A stretch of 64,000 nucleotides of DNA from NCBI RefSeq assembly GCF_009707125.1, contig NZ_WLVL01000003.1:38584-102583 (forward strand), written 5' to 3'. How positions within the stretch are numbered: position 1 is the stretch's first letter; every line of letters starts with the position of its first letter. Shown piece after piece: positions 29,215 to 37,865 of this stretch. The notes beneath the pieces are model-generated. The model worked only from the letters and a program-made list of their open reading frames with translations. It was not told the DNA's origin and did no database searches. The translations under genes and the position numbers were made by a program. This stretch comes from Arsenicicoccus cauae. GTDB lineage: Bacteria; Actinomycetota; Actinomycetes; Actinomycetales; Dermatophilaceae.

Positions 29215-29322
29215 CGGAGGTCTCTCCCGCCCGAGGCGGACCGGCGCCCCGGGCACCTGGGACAGGGTCGTCCGTCCAGGTCCGTGCTGACGAGGCCACC
29301 GCGTTGGGGATACTCCCCTCCG
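29215..29322 (-). promoter_or_regulatory. yybP-ykoY manganese riboswitch upstream of terC
   Basis: The minus-strand leader begins CGGAGGGGAGTATCCCC and ends GAGAGACCTCCG; CGGAGG pairs with CCTCCG to close the aptamer. GGGGAGUA and AGACC are the two invariant segments of this riboswitch class. Internal CGTCAGCACGG and GGTGCCCGGGGC also match actinobacterial examples. The class binds Mn2+ and sits before TerC-family exporters. Recognition is by motif; no covariance search was done. Confidence 0.85.
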
Positions 29323-29376
29323 TGGTCGATCGCGTGATTGTTTCACAGTCGCGGGTGTTCCTCGTGTCGTGCCCGC

Positions 29377-29619
29377 TCAGGCCGGGCGTCTGCTCCTCGG
29401 CAGGCCCGACACGACGCGGTCGTAGGACTCCTCCATCGCCTCGCGGATCTCGTCGGCGGGGATCCGGCCCCCCACGCGCAGGACGTTCCACCCGTGCCGG
29501 CCGATGTAGGCCGAGACCGAGGCGTCCTGCGGGTAGCGCCGGATCCACTCGTCGGCCTCGTCGCGCCAGGCGCCGGGCTTGGCCAGGCAGCAGCCGAGCA
29601 GGTCGGGGGTGGCCTCCAC
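29377..29619 (-). CDS. MmcQ/YjbR-like protein with internal deletion
   Basis: 80 residues: MEATPDLLGCCLAKPGAW, then RDEADEWIRRYPQDASVSAY, IGRHGWNVLRVGG and IREAMEESYDRVVSGLPRS. Both ends match MmcQ/YjbR (DUF419, CyaY-like fold) proteins, which are usually about 115-120 residues. The central beta-strands (the K-V-F-A-type segment that normally follows LPGAWED) are absent, so about 30-35 codons were lost in frame. It may be a pseudogene that keeps its frame or a minimal variant. GTG start at 29619, 23 bases after uvrB on the same strand. Confidence 0.72.
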   Translation of the reverse strand: MEATPDLLGCCLAKPGAWRDEADEWIRRYPQDASVSAYIGRHGWNVLRVGGRIPADEIREAMEESYDRVVSGLPRSRRPA

Positions 29620-29642
29620 GCCCTCGCCCCGGGGATCCGGAG

Positions 29643-31754
29643 TCAGCGCGTCGCCTCCGTCATCTGGCGGAGCTCCTTCTTGAGGTCGCCGAGCTCGTCG
29701 CGCAACCGGGCCGCGAGCTCGAAGTGCAGCTCGGCGGCCGCCTGGTGCATCTGCTGGGTGATCTCCTGGATGAGCTCGGCCAGCTCGGCCGCGGGCATCG
29801 ACCGGGCCTGCTGCATCAGCGCGCCCTTGTCGCCGGTCGCGGCGCCCGCGACGGCGCCTCGCCCCTTGCCCTTGGCCCGCGACTGACCGCGTCCGCTGCC
29901 GAGGAGCGCCTCGGTGTCGGCCTCCTCCTTGGCGATGAGGTCCGTGATGTCGGCGATCCGCTTGCGCAACGGCTGCGGGTCGATGCCGTGCTCACGGTTG
30001 TAGGCGATCTGCTTGTCCCGGCGCCGGTTGGTCTCGCTGATCGCCTCCTCCATGGACGGGGTGATCGAGTCGGCATACATGTGGACCTGGCCCGACACGT
30101 TGCGGGCCGCGCGACCGATGGTCTGGATGAGGGAGCGGGCCGACCGCAGGAAGCCCTCCTTGTCGGCGTCCAGGATGCTGACGAGCGAGACCTCGGGCAG
30201 GTCGAGGCCCTCGCGGAGCAGGTTGATGCCCACGAGGACGTCGTACTCCCCCATCCGCAGCTCCCGCAGCAGCTCCACGCGGCGCAGGGTGTCGACCTCG
30301 GAGTGCAGGTAGCGGACGCGGACCCCCTTTTCGAGCAGGTAGTCGGTGAGGTCCTCCGCCATCTTCTTGGTGAGGGTGGTGACCAGGACGCGCTCGTCCC
30401 TGGCCGTCCTCTCGCGGATCTCGTGCAGCAGGTCGTCGATCTGGCCCTTGGTGGGCTTGAGGACGATCTCGGGGTCGACCAGGCCGGTGGGGCGGATGAT
30501 CTGCTCCACCGTGCCGTCGCCCTTGGCCAGCTCGTAGGGACCGGGGGTGGCCGAGAGGTAGACAGTCTGCCCGATCCGCTCGAGGAACTCCTCCCACTTG
30601 AGCGGCCGGTTGTCCATCGCGCTGGGGAGCCGGAAGCCGTGGTCGACGAGCTGGCGCTTGCGGGACATGTCGCCCTCGAACATCGCGCCGATCTGCGGCA
30701 CCGTCACGTGCGACTCGTCGATCACGAGGAGGAAGTCCTCGGGGAAGTAGTCAAGCAGCGTGTTGGGGGGGGACCCCGGGGAGCGCCCGTCGATGTGCAT
30801 CGAGTAGTTCTCGATGCCCGAGCAGGAACCCACCTGGCGCATCATCTCGATGTCGTAGGTGGTCCGCATCCGCAGTCGTTGGGCCTCCAGCAGCTTGCCC
30901 TGCTGCTCGAACGTCGCCAGCTGCGCCTCGAGCTCGCGCTCGATCCCGCTGATGGCGCGCTCCATGCGCTCCTCGCCAGCCACGTAGTGCGTCGCCGGGA
31001 AGACGTACATCTCCTCCTCCTCACGGACGACCTCCCCGGTGAGGGGGTGCAGGGTGTAGAGGCGCTCGACCTCGTCGCCGAAGAACTCGATGCGGATGGC
31101 GAGCTCTTCGTACTGCGGGATGATCTCGACCGTGTCCCCCCGCACGCGGAAGGTTCCCCGGGTGAAGGACAGGTCGTTGCGGGCGTACTGCATGGTCACG
31201 AAGCGGCGCAGGAGCTCGTCGCGCTCGATCTCCTGACCCACCTTGAGGCGGACCATGCGGTCGACGTACTCCTGCGGGGTGCCGAGGCCGTAGATGCACG
31301 ACACGGACGCGACGACCACCGTGTCGCGCCGGGTCAGCAGCGAGTTGGTGGCGCTGTGCCGGAGCCGCTCGACCTCGTCGTTGATCGACGAGTCCTTCTC
31401 GATGTACGTGTCCGTCTGGGCGATGTAGGCCTCGGGCTGGTAGTAGTCGTAGTAGCTCACGAAGTACTCGACCGCGTTGTTCGGCAGCAGCTCGCGGAAC
31501 TCGTTGGCCAGCTGGGCCGCCAGGGTCTTGTTGGGCGCCATCACCAGCGTCGGGCGCTGCACCTGCTCGATGAGCCAGGCGGTCGTCGCCGACTTGCCGG
31601 TCCCCGTGGCACCCAGCAGGACCACGTCCTGCTCCCCCGCCTTGATGCGGCGGGTCAGCTCCGCGATCGCACTCGGCTGGTCGCCGGACGGTGAGAACTC
31701 GGAGACCACGTGGAAGGGGGCCACGCTCCGCTGCAGGTCGGTCGTCGGTCGCAT
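29643..31754 (-). CDS. uvrB: UvrABC excinuclease subunit B
   Basis: 703-residue helicase-like subunit that loads UvrC at damage. Walker [11 protein letters not shown] (47-56), beta-hairpin [17 protein letters not shown], Walker B-like [10 protein letters not shown], helicase motif TIGRAARN, and the C-terminal UVR domain [20 protein letters not shown] for UvrC contact. A Gly/Lys/Ala-rich linker lies near residues 620-645. The ATG at 31754 lacks a ribosome site and is preceded by TAGGCT at 6 bases, so leaderless. The shortened yjbR follows downstream. Confidence 0.97.
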   Translation of the reverse strand: MRPTTDLQRSVAPFHVVSEFSPSGDQPSAIAELTRRIKAGEQDVVLLGATGTGKSATTAWLIEQVQRPTLVMAPNKTLAAQLANEFRELLPNNAVEYFVSYYDYYQPEAYIAQTDTYIEKDSSINDEVERLRHSATNSLLTRRDTVVVASVSCIYGLGTPQEYVDRMVRLKVGQEIERDELLRRFVTMQYARNDLSFTRGTFRVRGDTVEIIPQYEELAIRIEFFGDEVERLYTLHPLTGEVVREEEEMYVFPATHYVAGEERMERAISGIERELEAQLATFEQQGKLLEAQRLRMRTTYDIEMMRQVGSCSGIENYSMHIDGRSPGSPPNTLLDYFPEDFLLVIDESHVTVPQIGAMFEGDMSRKRQLVDHGFRLPSAMDNRPLKWEEFLERIGQTVYLSATPGPYELAKGDGTVEQIIRPTGLVDPEIVLKPTKGQIDDLLHEIRERTARDERVLVTTLTKKMAEDLTDYLLEKGVRVRYLHSEVDTLRRVELLRELRMGEYDVLVGINLLREGLDLPEVSLVSILDADKEGFLRSARSLIQTIGRAARNVSGQVHMYADSITPSMEEAISETNRRRDKQIAYNREHGIDPQPLRKRIADITDLIAKEEADTEALLGSGRGQSRAKGKGRGAVAGAATGDKGALMQQARSMPAAELAELIQEITQQMHQAAAELHFELAARLRDELGDLKKELRQMTEATR

Positions 31755-31760
31755 GACGTC

Positions 31761-31766
31761 AGCCTA
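31761..31766 (-). promoter_or_regulatory. Leaderless -10 box of uvrB
   Basis: TAGGCT, 6 bases, ATG. A dyad GGGTCTGACAGACCC (31773-31787) lies just upstream, between -10 and -35, and could be an operator. It does not match the LexA box. Confidence 0.6.
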
Positions 31767-31812
31767 GAGCGCGGGTCTGACAGACCCCGTGTCTACAGGT
31801 GCCCGGAGGCGG

Positions 31813-33003
31813 CTAGGAGTGCCACCCCGTCCGGCGGGCCCACGCCTGCATGCGCGGCCAGATGTGGTTGAACCACGGCTCCTTCGCCTCGGCGTACTCC
31901 GACGTCGTGGCACAGGTGCCCGCCAGCCGGTGCTTCTCGGTCAGGTAGTCCGCGCGCGCCTGCGCGTCGGACCGCAACCAGTCGCGGTAGAGCAGGGCGT
32001 ACTGCCAGCCCGCCCCCTCCGTCTCGCGCACGTGGACGTGCACGACCCGGCCCGGGTCGCAGGACCCGTGGAACCGCTTGACCCACAGCGACGGGTCGGG
32101 CAGCTCGTCCTTGACGTTGTCCATCGTGTTGTCCTTGGACCGCGGGAACCCCAGGTCCTCCAGGGTGCGGACGAACTCCGGGTCGTCGGCGTCGTGCAGG
32201 TCGGGCACCCCGATCTGCAGGTCGATGACGTCCTTGCCCGCCAGGCCGGGCACCGCGGTCGAGCCGATGTGCTCGATCTCCGGGGCCCGCGCCCCCATCG
32301 CGGCGCTGATCCGGGCGATCAGCCGGTCCGCCTGCTGGGGCCACGTCTCGTCGTACTCCACGAGGGTGGGCACGTCCGGGCGACGCGCCCGCGTGCGGGT
32401 GCGCACGTTGTCGGCATACGGCCGCAGTCGCTCCTGCCACACCCGGTCGACCTGGGTGACCAGGTCCGCGACGGACCCGTTGTTGTCGATCAGCACGTCG
32501 GCGGCAGCGCGGCGCTGCTCGTCGGTGGCCTGGTGCTCCATCCGGGCCCGCGCGTCGTGCCCGCTGAGGCCCCGCCCCTCCAGGCGCCGCAGGCGTGACT
32601 CGTGGTCGGCCTCGACCACCACCACGAGGTGATAGGCCGGACCCATGTGCTTCTCGACCAGCAGGGGCACGTCGTGCACGACGATGGCGTCCTCGCCGGC
32701 CTCGGCCATGAGCTGCCCGGTGCGGTGCGCGATCAGCGGGTGCGTGATCGCCTCGAGGTCGCGCCGGGCCCGCTCGTCGGCGAAGACGATGCCGCCCAGG
32801 GCCCCGCGGTCGAGCGCACCGTCCGGACCCACGACGCCGTCACCGAACCTCTCACGGACGGCCCGCAGCCCCTGCGACCCGGGCGAGACGACCTCGCGAG
32901 CCAGCTGGTCGGCATCGACCACCACCGCGCCCAGCTCGCCGAGGCGCTGCGACACCGTCGACTTCCCAGAGCCGATACCACCTGTCAGACCGATGCGAAC
33001 CAT
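31813..33003 (-). CDS. coaE: Dephospho-CoA kinase fused to a GrpB-like domain
   Basis: Residues 1-200 are CoaE: P-loop GLTGGIGSGKST (5-16), VVDADQLAREVV, VVHDVPLLVEKHM, RLEGRGLSGHDARARM. It phosphorylates dephospho-CoA in the last step of CoA synthesis. From about residue 210 a GrpB/UPF0157 nucleotidyltransferase-fold domain follows: EIEHIGSTAVPGLAGKDVID, VHVHVRETEG, LLYRDWLRSD. The same fusion is known from Mycobacterium CoaE, where the extra domain aids folding. Length 396. ATG at 33003 without ribosome site, after TAGCCT at 6 bases. Lies between rpsA and uvrB as in mycobacteria. Confidence 0.95.
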   Translation of the reverse strand: MVRIGLTGGIGSGKSTVSQRLGELGAVVVDADQLAREVVSPGSQGLRAVRERFGDGVVGPDGALDRGALGGIVFADERARRDLEAITHPLIAHRTGQLMAEAGEDAIVVHDVPLLVEKHMGPAYHLVVVVEADHESRLRRLEGRGLSGHDARARMEHQATDEQRRAAADVLIDNNGSVADLVTQVDRVWQERLRPYADNVRTRTRARRPDVPTLVEYDETWPQQADRLIARISAAMGARAPEIEHIGSTAVPGLAGKDVIDLQIGVPDLHDADDPEFVRTLEDLGFPRSKDNTMDNVKDELPDPSLWVKRFHGSCDPGRVVHVHVRETEGAGWQYALLYRDWLRSDAQARADYLTEKHRLAGTCATTSEYAEAKEPWFNHIWPRMQAWARRTGWHS

Positions 33004-33009
33004 GCACAG

Positions 33010-33015
33010 AGGCTA
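33010..33015 (-). promoter_or_regulatory. Leaderless -10 box of coaE
   Basis: TAGCCT, then 6 bases, then the ATG at 33003; no purine-rich ribosome site intervenes. Confidence 0.6.
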
Positions 33016-33085
33016 CTCGCGCCCGGGCGCCGACACCCGCCGGGGGGCGCCGTGATCCTCGGCGGCGGGGACGCCACGCGCACGA

Positions 33086-33122
33086 CGACGGCCCCGCCCA
33101 CCTGGGGTGGACGGGGCCGTCG
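33086..33122 (-). terminator. Terminator after rpsA
   Basis: CGACGGCCCCG (33086-33096) pairs with CGGGGCCGTCG (33112-33122); an inner CCCACC/GGGTGG pairing extends it. Very stable, placed 35 bases after the rpsA stop. Confidence 0.88.
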
Positions 33123-33157
33123 GCCGGGACCGGGCGAGGTGCGCCTGGTCTGGTGGC

Positions 33158-34654
33158 TCAGTTGGAGCCGGTGAGCTTCTCGCGCAGAGCGGCCAGCGCC
33201 TCGTCGGAGGCGAGGGTGCCCTCGCTCGAGGAGGACGACGACACGGACGACGCGGACGTGCTCTCGGAGCCGGAGCCGCCCGAGGAGTAGGACGTCGGGG
33301 CCTCCGGGTTGGCGGCAGCCTCGGCGTCGGCCCTGGCGGCCTCCTCGACCTGGGTCTTGTGCGCCTCCCACAGCGAGTGGGCCTCGGCGTACTGCTTCTC
33401 CCACTTCTCGCGCTGGGTCTCGAAGCCCTCGAGCCACTCGTTGGTCTCGGGGTCGAAGCCCTCGGGGTACTTGTAGTTGCCCTGCTCGTCGTACTCGGCG
33501 GCCATGCCGTACTGCGTCGGGTCGAACTCGTCGGAGACGACGGACGCGTCGTTGGCCTGCTTGAGCGACAGCGAGATGCGGCGACGCTCGAGGTCGATGT
33601 CGATGACGCGGACGAAGATGTCGTCGCCCACGTTGACGACCTGCTCCGGCAGCTCCACGTGGCGCTCGGCCAGCTCGGAGATGTGGACCAGACCCTCGAT
33701 GCCCTCCTCGACGCGCACGAACGCACCGAACGGGACGAGCTTGGTGACCTTGCCCGGCACGACCTGGCCGATGGCGTGGGTGCGGGCGAAGTGCTGCCAC
33801 GGGTCCTCCTGGGTCGCCTTCAGCGACAGGGAGACACGCTCGCGGTCCATGTCCACGTCGAGCACCTCGACGGTGACCTCCTGGCCCACCTCGACGACCT
33901 CGGACGGGTGGTCGATGTGCTTCCAGGACAGCTCGGAGACGTGGACGAGACCGTCGACGCCGCCCAGGTCCACGAAGGCACCGAAGTTGACGATGGAGGA
34001 GACGACACCGGAGCGGACCTGGCCCTTGCCGAGCTCCTTGAGGAAGGTGGTGCGGACCTCGGACTGGGTCTGCTCCAACCACGCGCGACGCGACAGGACC
34101 ACGTTGTTGCGGTTCTTGTCGAGCTCGATGATCTTGGCCTCGATCTCCTTGCCGACGTACGGCTGGAGGTCGCGGACGCGACGCATCTCGACCAGGGAGG
34201 CGGGCAGGAAGCCGCGCAGCCCGATGTCGAGGATGAGGCCGCCCTTGACGACCTCGATGACGGTGCCGGTGACGACGCCGTCCTCCTCCTTGACCTTCTC
34301 GACCGTGCCCCAGGCGCGCTCGTACTGGGCGCGCTTCTTGGACAGGATCAGACGACCCTCCTTGTCCTCCTTCTGGAGGACCAGGGCCTCGACCTCGTCG
34401 CCCACGGAAACGACCTCGGACGGGTCGACGTCGTGCTTGATCGAGAGCTCGCGGCTCGGGATGACACCCTCGGTCTTGTAACCGATGTCGAGCAGGACCT
34501 CGTCCCGGTCGACCTTGACGATGACACCGTCGACGATGTCTCCGTCGTTGAAGTACTTGATCGTCTCGTCGATCGCGGCGAGGAAGTCCTCCTCAGATCC
34601 GATGTCGTTGATCGCGACCTGAGGGGCGGTCTTTTCGACCGGGCTGGCAGTCAT
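33158..34654 (-). CDS. rpsA: 30S ribosomal protein S1
   Basis: 498 residues with four S1 RNA-binding domains (about 37-106, 124-190, 211-279, 296-365), as usual in actinobacteria. Recognisable repeats include GDIVDGVIVKVDRDEVLLDI, VNFGAFVDLGGVDGLVHVSE and VPFGAFVRVEEGIEGLVHIS. A Ser/Gly-rich, poorly conserved C-terminal tail follows. S1 helps the 30S subunit bind structured leadered mRNAs. The ATG at 34654 has GGAG 10 bases upstream. The leader is about 95 bases if the TAGGGT at 34755-34760 is the -10 box, room for autoregulation. Confidence 0.96.
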   Translation of the reverse strand: MTASPVEKTAPQVAINDIGSEEDFLAAIDETIKYFNDGDIVDGVIVKVDRDEVLLDIGYKTEGVIPSRELSIKHDVDPSEVVSVGDEVEALVLQKEDKEGRLILSKKRAQYERAWGTVEKVKEEDGVVTGTVIEVVKGGLILDIGLRGFLPASLVEMRRVRDLQPYVGKEIEAKIIELDKNRNNVVLSRRAWLEQTQSEVRTTFLKELGKGQVRSGVVSSIVNFGAFVDLGGVDGLVHVSELSWKHIDHPSEVVEVGQEVTVEVLDVDMDRERVSLSLKATQEDPWQHFARTHAIGQVVPGKVTKLVPFGAFVRVEEGIEGLVHISELAERHVELPEQVVNVGDDIFVRVIDIDLERRRISLSLKQANDASVVSDEFDPTQYGMAAEYDEQGNYKYPEGFDPETNEWLEGFETQREKWEKQYAEAHSLWEAHKTQVEEAARADAEAAANPEAPTSYSSGGSGSESTSASSVSSSSSSEGTLASDEALAALREKLTGSN

Positions 34655-34753
34655 GTAGTAGGAACTCCGATGGTGGACAGGTTGAATAAGTGGGATCGTG
34701 CACGTGCCCCGGGCCGCCGGCTTTCGCGCGCGGTCACGCACGAGACACCCGTC

Positions 34754-34760
34754 TACCCTA
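34754..34760. promoter_or_regulatory. Overlapping divergent -10 boxes of rpsA and the methyltransferase gene
   Basis: Plus strand TACCCT (34754-34759) and minus strand TAGGGT (34760-34755) occupy the same bases, each at a suitable distance from its gene. Polymerase binding in one direction should exclude the other. Confidence 0.5.
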
Positions 34761-34797
34761 ACGGTCCTGTCACGCACCGGTCAAAGCAGGAGGCAGT

Positions 34798-35649
34798 ATG
34801 ACGAGCGCCCACCGCGGTCGCTTCGCCGGCGTCAGCCGGCGGGACGCCGACCAGGGCGAGTCGGCCCGCGCCAACAAGGGCTGGTGGGACGCCGAGGCGG
34901 GCGACTACTACGCCGAGCACGGGGCCTTCCTCGGTGACGCAGACCTGGTGTGGGGCCCGGAGGGGCTGCGCGAGCACGACGCCCGGATCCTCGGCCCGGC
35001 CGACCGACTCGTCGGGCTCCGCGTCCTCGAGATCGGCGGGGGCGCGGCCCAGGGGGGCCGGTGGCTGGCGGGCCAGGGGGCGGTCGTCGTGTCCACCGAC
35101 CTGTCCACGGGGATGCTCGCGCAGGCGCGCAGCATCGATGCGCGGCGGGCGGACGGCATACGGGCGGGGCAGCCTCCGGTGGCGCCGCTCCCCCTGCTGG
35201 CGTGCGACGCCGCCGCACTGCCGTTCGCGGACGCGAGCTTCGACCTGGTGCTGACCGCCTACGGGGCGGTGCCCTTCGTCGCCGACTCGGCCGCGGTCAT
35301 GCGGGAGGCGGCGCGTGTGCTGCGCCCGGGCGGTAGGTTCGCCTTCTCCACCACGCACCCGATCCGCTGGGCCTTCCCCGACGTCCCGGGAGAGGCCGGG
35401 CTGACCGCGTCGAGCTCCTACTTCGACCGCTCCCCCTACGTCGAGGAGGACGACGTCGGCAACGCCCTCTACGTCGAGCACCACCGCACCCTCGGCGACC
35501 GGGTGCGGGAGATCACCGCCGCCGGTCTGCGCCTCGTGGACCTGGTCGAGCCCGAGTGGCCGGCGGGGCACGAGCAGGTGTGGGGCGGCTGGAGCCCGCT
35601 GCGGGGACGACTCATCCCCGGCACCGCGATCTACGTCTGTGAGCGCTGA
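34798..35649 (+). CDS. Class I SAM-dependent methyltransferase
   Basis: 283 residues. Motif I LRVLEIGGGAAQGGRWLAGQ binds S-adenosylmethionine; STDLSTGMLAQA is motif II; ALPFADASFDLVLTAYGAVP and RVLRPGGRFAFSTTHPIRWA follow in the usual order. The N-terminal NKGWWDAEAGDYYAEHGAF resembles a group of conserved actinobacterial methyltransferases next to rpsA/polA. Substrate unknown. ATG at 34798 with AGGAGG upstream; divergent from rpsA. It contains a GGCATAC word that forces a rare ATA codon. Confidence 0.88.
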   Translation: MTSAHRGRFAGVSRRDADQGESARANKGWWDAEAGDYYAEHGAFLGDADLVWGPEGLREHDARILGPADRLVGLRVLEIGGGAAQGGRWLAGQGAVVVSTDLSTGMLAQARSIDARRADGIRAGQPPVAPLPLLACDAAALPFADASFDLVLTAYGAVPFVADSAAVMREAARVLRPGGRFAFSTTHPIRWAFPDVPGEAGLTASSSYFDRSPYVEEDDVGNALYVEHHRTLGDRVREITAAGLRLVDLVEPEWPAGHEQVWGGWSPLRGRLIPGTAIYVCER

Positions 35650-35781
35650 GCGAGGGGTCGCCCAGGCCGGCGACCCGCCGCGGGACGCGACATCCGCGCC
35701 CCCTCGACGGGGGGCCGCCGTCCCGCCCGCACCCCCTCCCGGCCGGGCGACCCCGGCCGGGAGGGGGTGGAGGCGGTCCGA

Positions 35782-35787
35782 CATACT
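35782..35787 (+). promoter_or_regulatory. Possible leaderless -10 box of fhs
   Basis: CATACT, 7 bases, then the GTG at 35795. The only purine-rich stretch (GGTGGAGGCGG) is too far upstream to serve as a ribosome site. Confidence 0.45.
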
Positions 35788-35794
35788 CGCCGTC

Positions 35795-37495
35795 GTGGAC
35801 ACAAAGCCGTTTCCCTCAGACATCGAGATCGCGCGATCCGCTGATCTCGCCCCCATCCCCGAGGTCGCCGCCACCGTCGGCATCGACGCCTCGCACCTGA
35901 TCCCCTACGGCCCGCACGTGGCCAAGGTCGAGCTCGACGTCATCGACGAGATGCGGGACCTGCCCGACGCGAAGTACGTCGTCATCACCGCCATCACCCC
36001 CACGCCGCTCGGCGAGGGCAAGACCACCACCGCGGTCGGGCTCGCCCAGGGCCTGGCGCGCGTCGGCCGCAAGCCGGTGCTGGCGCTGCGCCAGCCGTCG
36101 CTCGGCCCGGTCTTCGGCGTCAAGGGCGGCGCAGCCGGCGGCGGCTACAGCCAGATCGTGCCGATGGAGATGCTCAACCTGCACCTCACGGGCGACTTCC
36201 ATGCCATCACCGCGGCGCACAACCTGCTCGCCGCGATGGTCGCCAACCACCTGCACTTCGGCAACGAGCTCGGGCTCGACGACATCCAGTGGCGCCGCGT
36301 CCTGGACGTCAACGACCGCTCGCTGCGGCACATCATCGAGGGCTGCGGGGCCAAGACGGACGGCGTGACCCGCCAGGCCGGCTTCGACATCACCGCGGCG
36401 TCGGAGGTCATGGTCATCATGGCCCTGGCCACCTCGCTGCGGGACCTGCGCGAGCGGCTCGGCCGCATCGTCGTCGGCTTCACCAAGGACAAGCGGCCCG
36501 TCACGGCGGAGCAGATCGGCGCGGCGGGCGCGATGTGCGTGCTGCTCAAGGACGCCCTCAAGCCCAACCTGATGCAGACACTGGAGCACACCCCGGCCCT
36601 CATCCACACCGGCCCGTTCGGCAACATCGCGATCGGCAACTCCTCGATCATCGCCGACCGCGTCGGCATCAAGGCTGGCGACATCCTGCTCACCGAGGCG
36701 GGGTTCGCCGCCGACATGGGCGCCGAGCAGTTCTTCAACGTCAAGTGCCGGGCGGCCGGGCTCACCCCGCAGGCCGCGGTGCTCGTCGCCACGGTCCGCG
36801 CGCTCAAGTCCCACTCCGGGCGCTACGAGGTCAAGGCCGGCAAGCCGCTGCCCGAGGGCATGCTGCTGGAGTCGCCCGAGGACGTCGAGGCGGGCTGCGA
36901 CAACCTGCGCAAGCACATCCAGATCATCCAGGACTTCGGGGTGCAGCCGGTCGTCGCCATCAACGCCTTCCCCACCGACCACCCGTCGGAGCACGACGTG
37001 ATCCGGCGCGTCGCGGAGGAGATGGGCGCGCGTTGCGCGGTCTCCACCCACGTCAAGGACGGTGGCGCCGGGGCGGAGGACCTCGCCCGCACGGTCGTGG
37101 AGGCCTGCAACGACGAGGTCCACTTCACGCCGACCTACGACTTCGAGGACTCCCTGGAGACCAAGATCCGCAAGATCGCCACCAAGGTGTATGGCGCCAA
37201 CGGGATCTCGCTCGACCCGGCCGCCGCCAAGGCCCTCGCGATGTACACCGACCAGGGCTACGGCCACCTGCCGGTCCTCATCGCCAAGACGCAGATGTCG
37301 CTGTCGCACGACGCGACCCTCAAGGGCGCGCCCCGCGGCTGGACCCTGCCGGTCCGCGAGGTGCGGCTCGCTGCCGGTGCCGGCTACGTCTATGCGATCT
37401 GCGGGTCGATGATGACGATGCCGGGCCTGTCGAAGTCGCCCGCCGCGATGCGCATCGACATCGACGCCGACGGCAACACGGTCGGGTTGTTCTGA
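35795..37495 (+). CDS. fhs: Formate-tetrahydrofolate ligase (10-formyl-THF synthetase)
   Basis: ATP-dependent formation of 10-formyl-THF from formate and THF, feeding one-carbon units to purine synthesis and initiator tRNA. P-loop TPTPLGEGKTTTAVGL at about 69-84; LRQPSLGPVFGVKGGAAGGG; MEMLNLHLTGDFHAITAAHN, all diagnostic. Length 566 is standard. The GTG at 35795 was chosen because VDTKPFPSDIEIA matches family N-termini; a frame open from 35639 gives only a Pro/Arg-rich extension. Convergent with mrpG. Glycine from tdh-kbl and formate from fhs both feed one-carbon metabolism, though the genes are not linked in an operon. Confidence 0.95.
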   Translation: MDTKPFPSDIEIARSADLAPIPEVAATVGIDASHLIPYGPHVAKVELDVIDEMRDLPDAKYVVITAITPTPLGEGKTTTAVGLAQGLARVGRKPVLALRQPSLGPVFGVKGGAAGGGYSQIVPMEMLNLHLTGDFHAITAAHNLLAAMVANHLHFGNELGLDDIQWRRVLDVNDRSLRHIIEGCGAKTDGVTRQAGFDITAASEVMVIMALATSLRDLRERLGRIVVGFTKDKRPVTAEQIGAAGAMCVLLKDALKPNLMQTLEHTPALIHTGPFGNIAIGNSSIIADRVGIKAGDILLTEAGFAADMGAEQFFNVKCRAAGLTPQAAVLVATVRALKSHSGRYEVKAGKPLPEGMLLESPEDVEAGCDNLRKHIQIIQDFGVQPVVAINAFPTDHPSEHDVIRRVAEEMGARCAVSTHVKDGGAGAEDLARTVVEACNDEVHFTPTYDFEDSLETKIRKIATKVYGANGISLDPAAAKALAMYTDQGYGHLPVLIAKTQMSLSHDATLKGAPRGWTLPVREVRLAAGAGYVYAICGSMMTMPGLSKSPAAMRIDIDADGNTVGLF

Positions 37496-37526
37496 CCCTC
37501 TCCGCGGGGCGAGGCCAGGGAGGGTC
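37494..37526. terminator. Possible terminator between fhs and mrpG
   Basis: GACCCTC (37494-37500, overlapping the fhs stop) pairs with GAGGGTC (37520-37526) around a 19-base GC-rich loop, between convergent genes. Confidence 0.45.
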
Positions 37527-37532
37527 GGGCGG

Positions 37533-37865
37533 CTAGGTCCGCTCGACCTTCTCGTCGTCCCGCACGCCGGGCACCTGACCGGTGCGGACCGCCGCCCGGC
37601 TCAGCAGGTGCGAGGAGACCGGGGCGCTCGCCATCTGAAAGATCGCGACGAGCAGCAGCATCCCGACGTCGAGCGGGGAGTGCCGACCGATGCCGACCCC
37701 GAGCAGCACCAGCAGGATCCCCAGGGTCTGCGGCTTGGTCGCGGCATGCATGCGCGAGAGCAGGTCGGGGAAGCGCGCCAGCCCGATTGCGGCGCACAGG
37801 CACAGCAGCGACCCGAGGGCCAGGCAGACGAGCGCGGCGAGGTCGGCGACGGCGGTCCAGGTCAT
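37533..37865 (-). CDS. mrpG: Mrp/Mnh antiporter subunit G
   Basis: 110-residue membrane protein with three hydrophobic segments. ALVCLALGSLLCLCAAIGLA and FPDLLSRMHAATKPQTLGIL are typical of MnhG/PhaG. Last gene of the six-gene operon; its ATG overlaps the mrpF stop by ATGA. Part of a hetero-oligomeric Na+(K+)/H+ antiporter related to complex I. Confidence 0.9.
   Translation of the reverse strand: MTWTAVADLAALVCLALGSLLCLCAAIGLARFPDLLSRMHAATKPQTLGILLVLLGVGIGRHSPLDVGMLLLVAIFQMASAPVSSHLLSRAAVRTGQVPGVRDDEKVERT

Noticed and set aside
29013..31694. An 893-codon plus-strand frame across terC leader, yjbR and uvrB
   Set aside because: Composition is shadow-like, and it would read through the riboswitch and uvrB antisense.
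31773..31787. LexA/SOS box at uvrB
   Set aside because: The dyad lacks the GAAC-n4-GTTC core of actinobacterial SOS boxes; no SOS box was seen before uvrA, uvrC or polA either.
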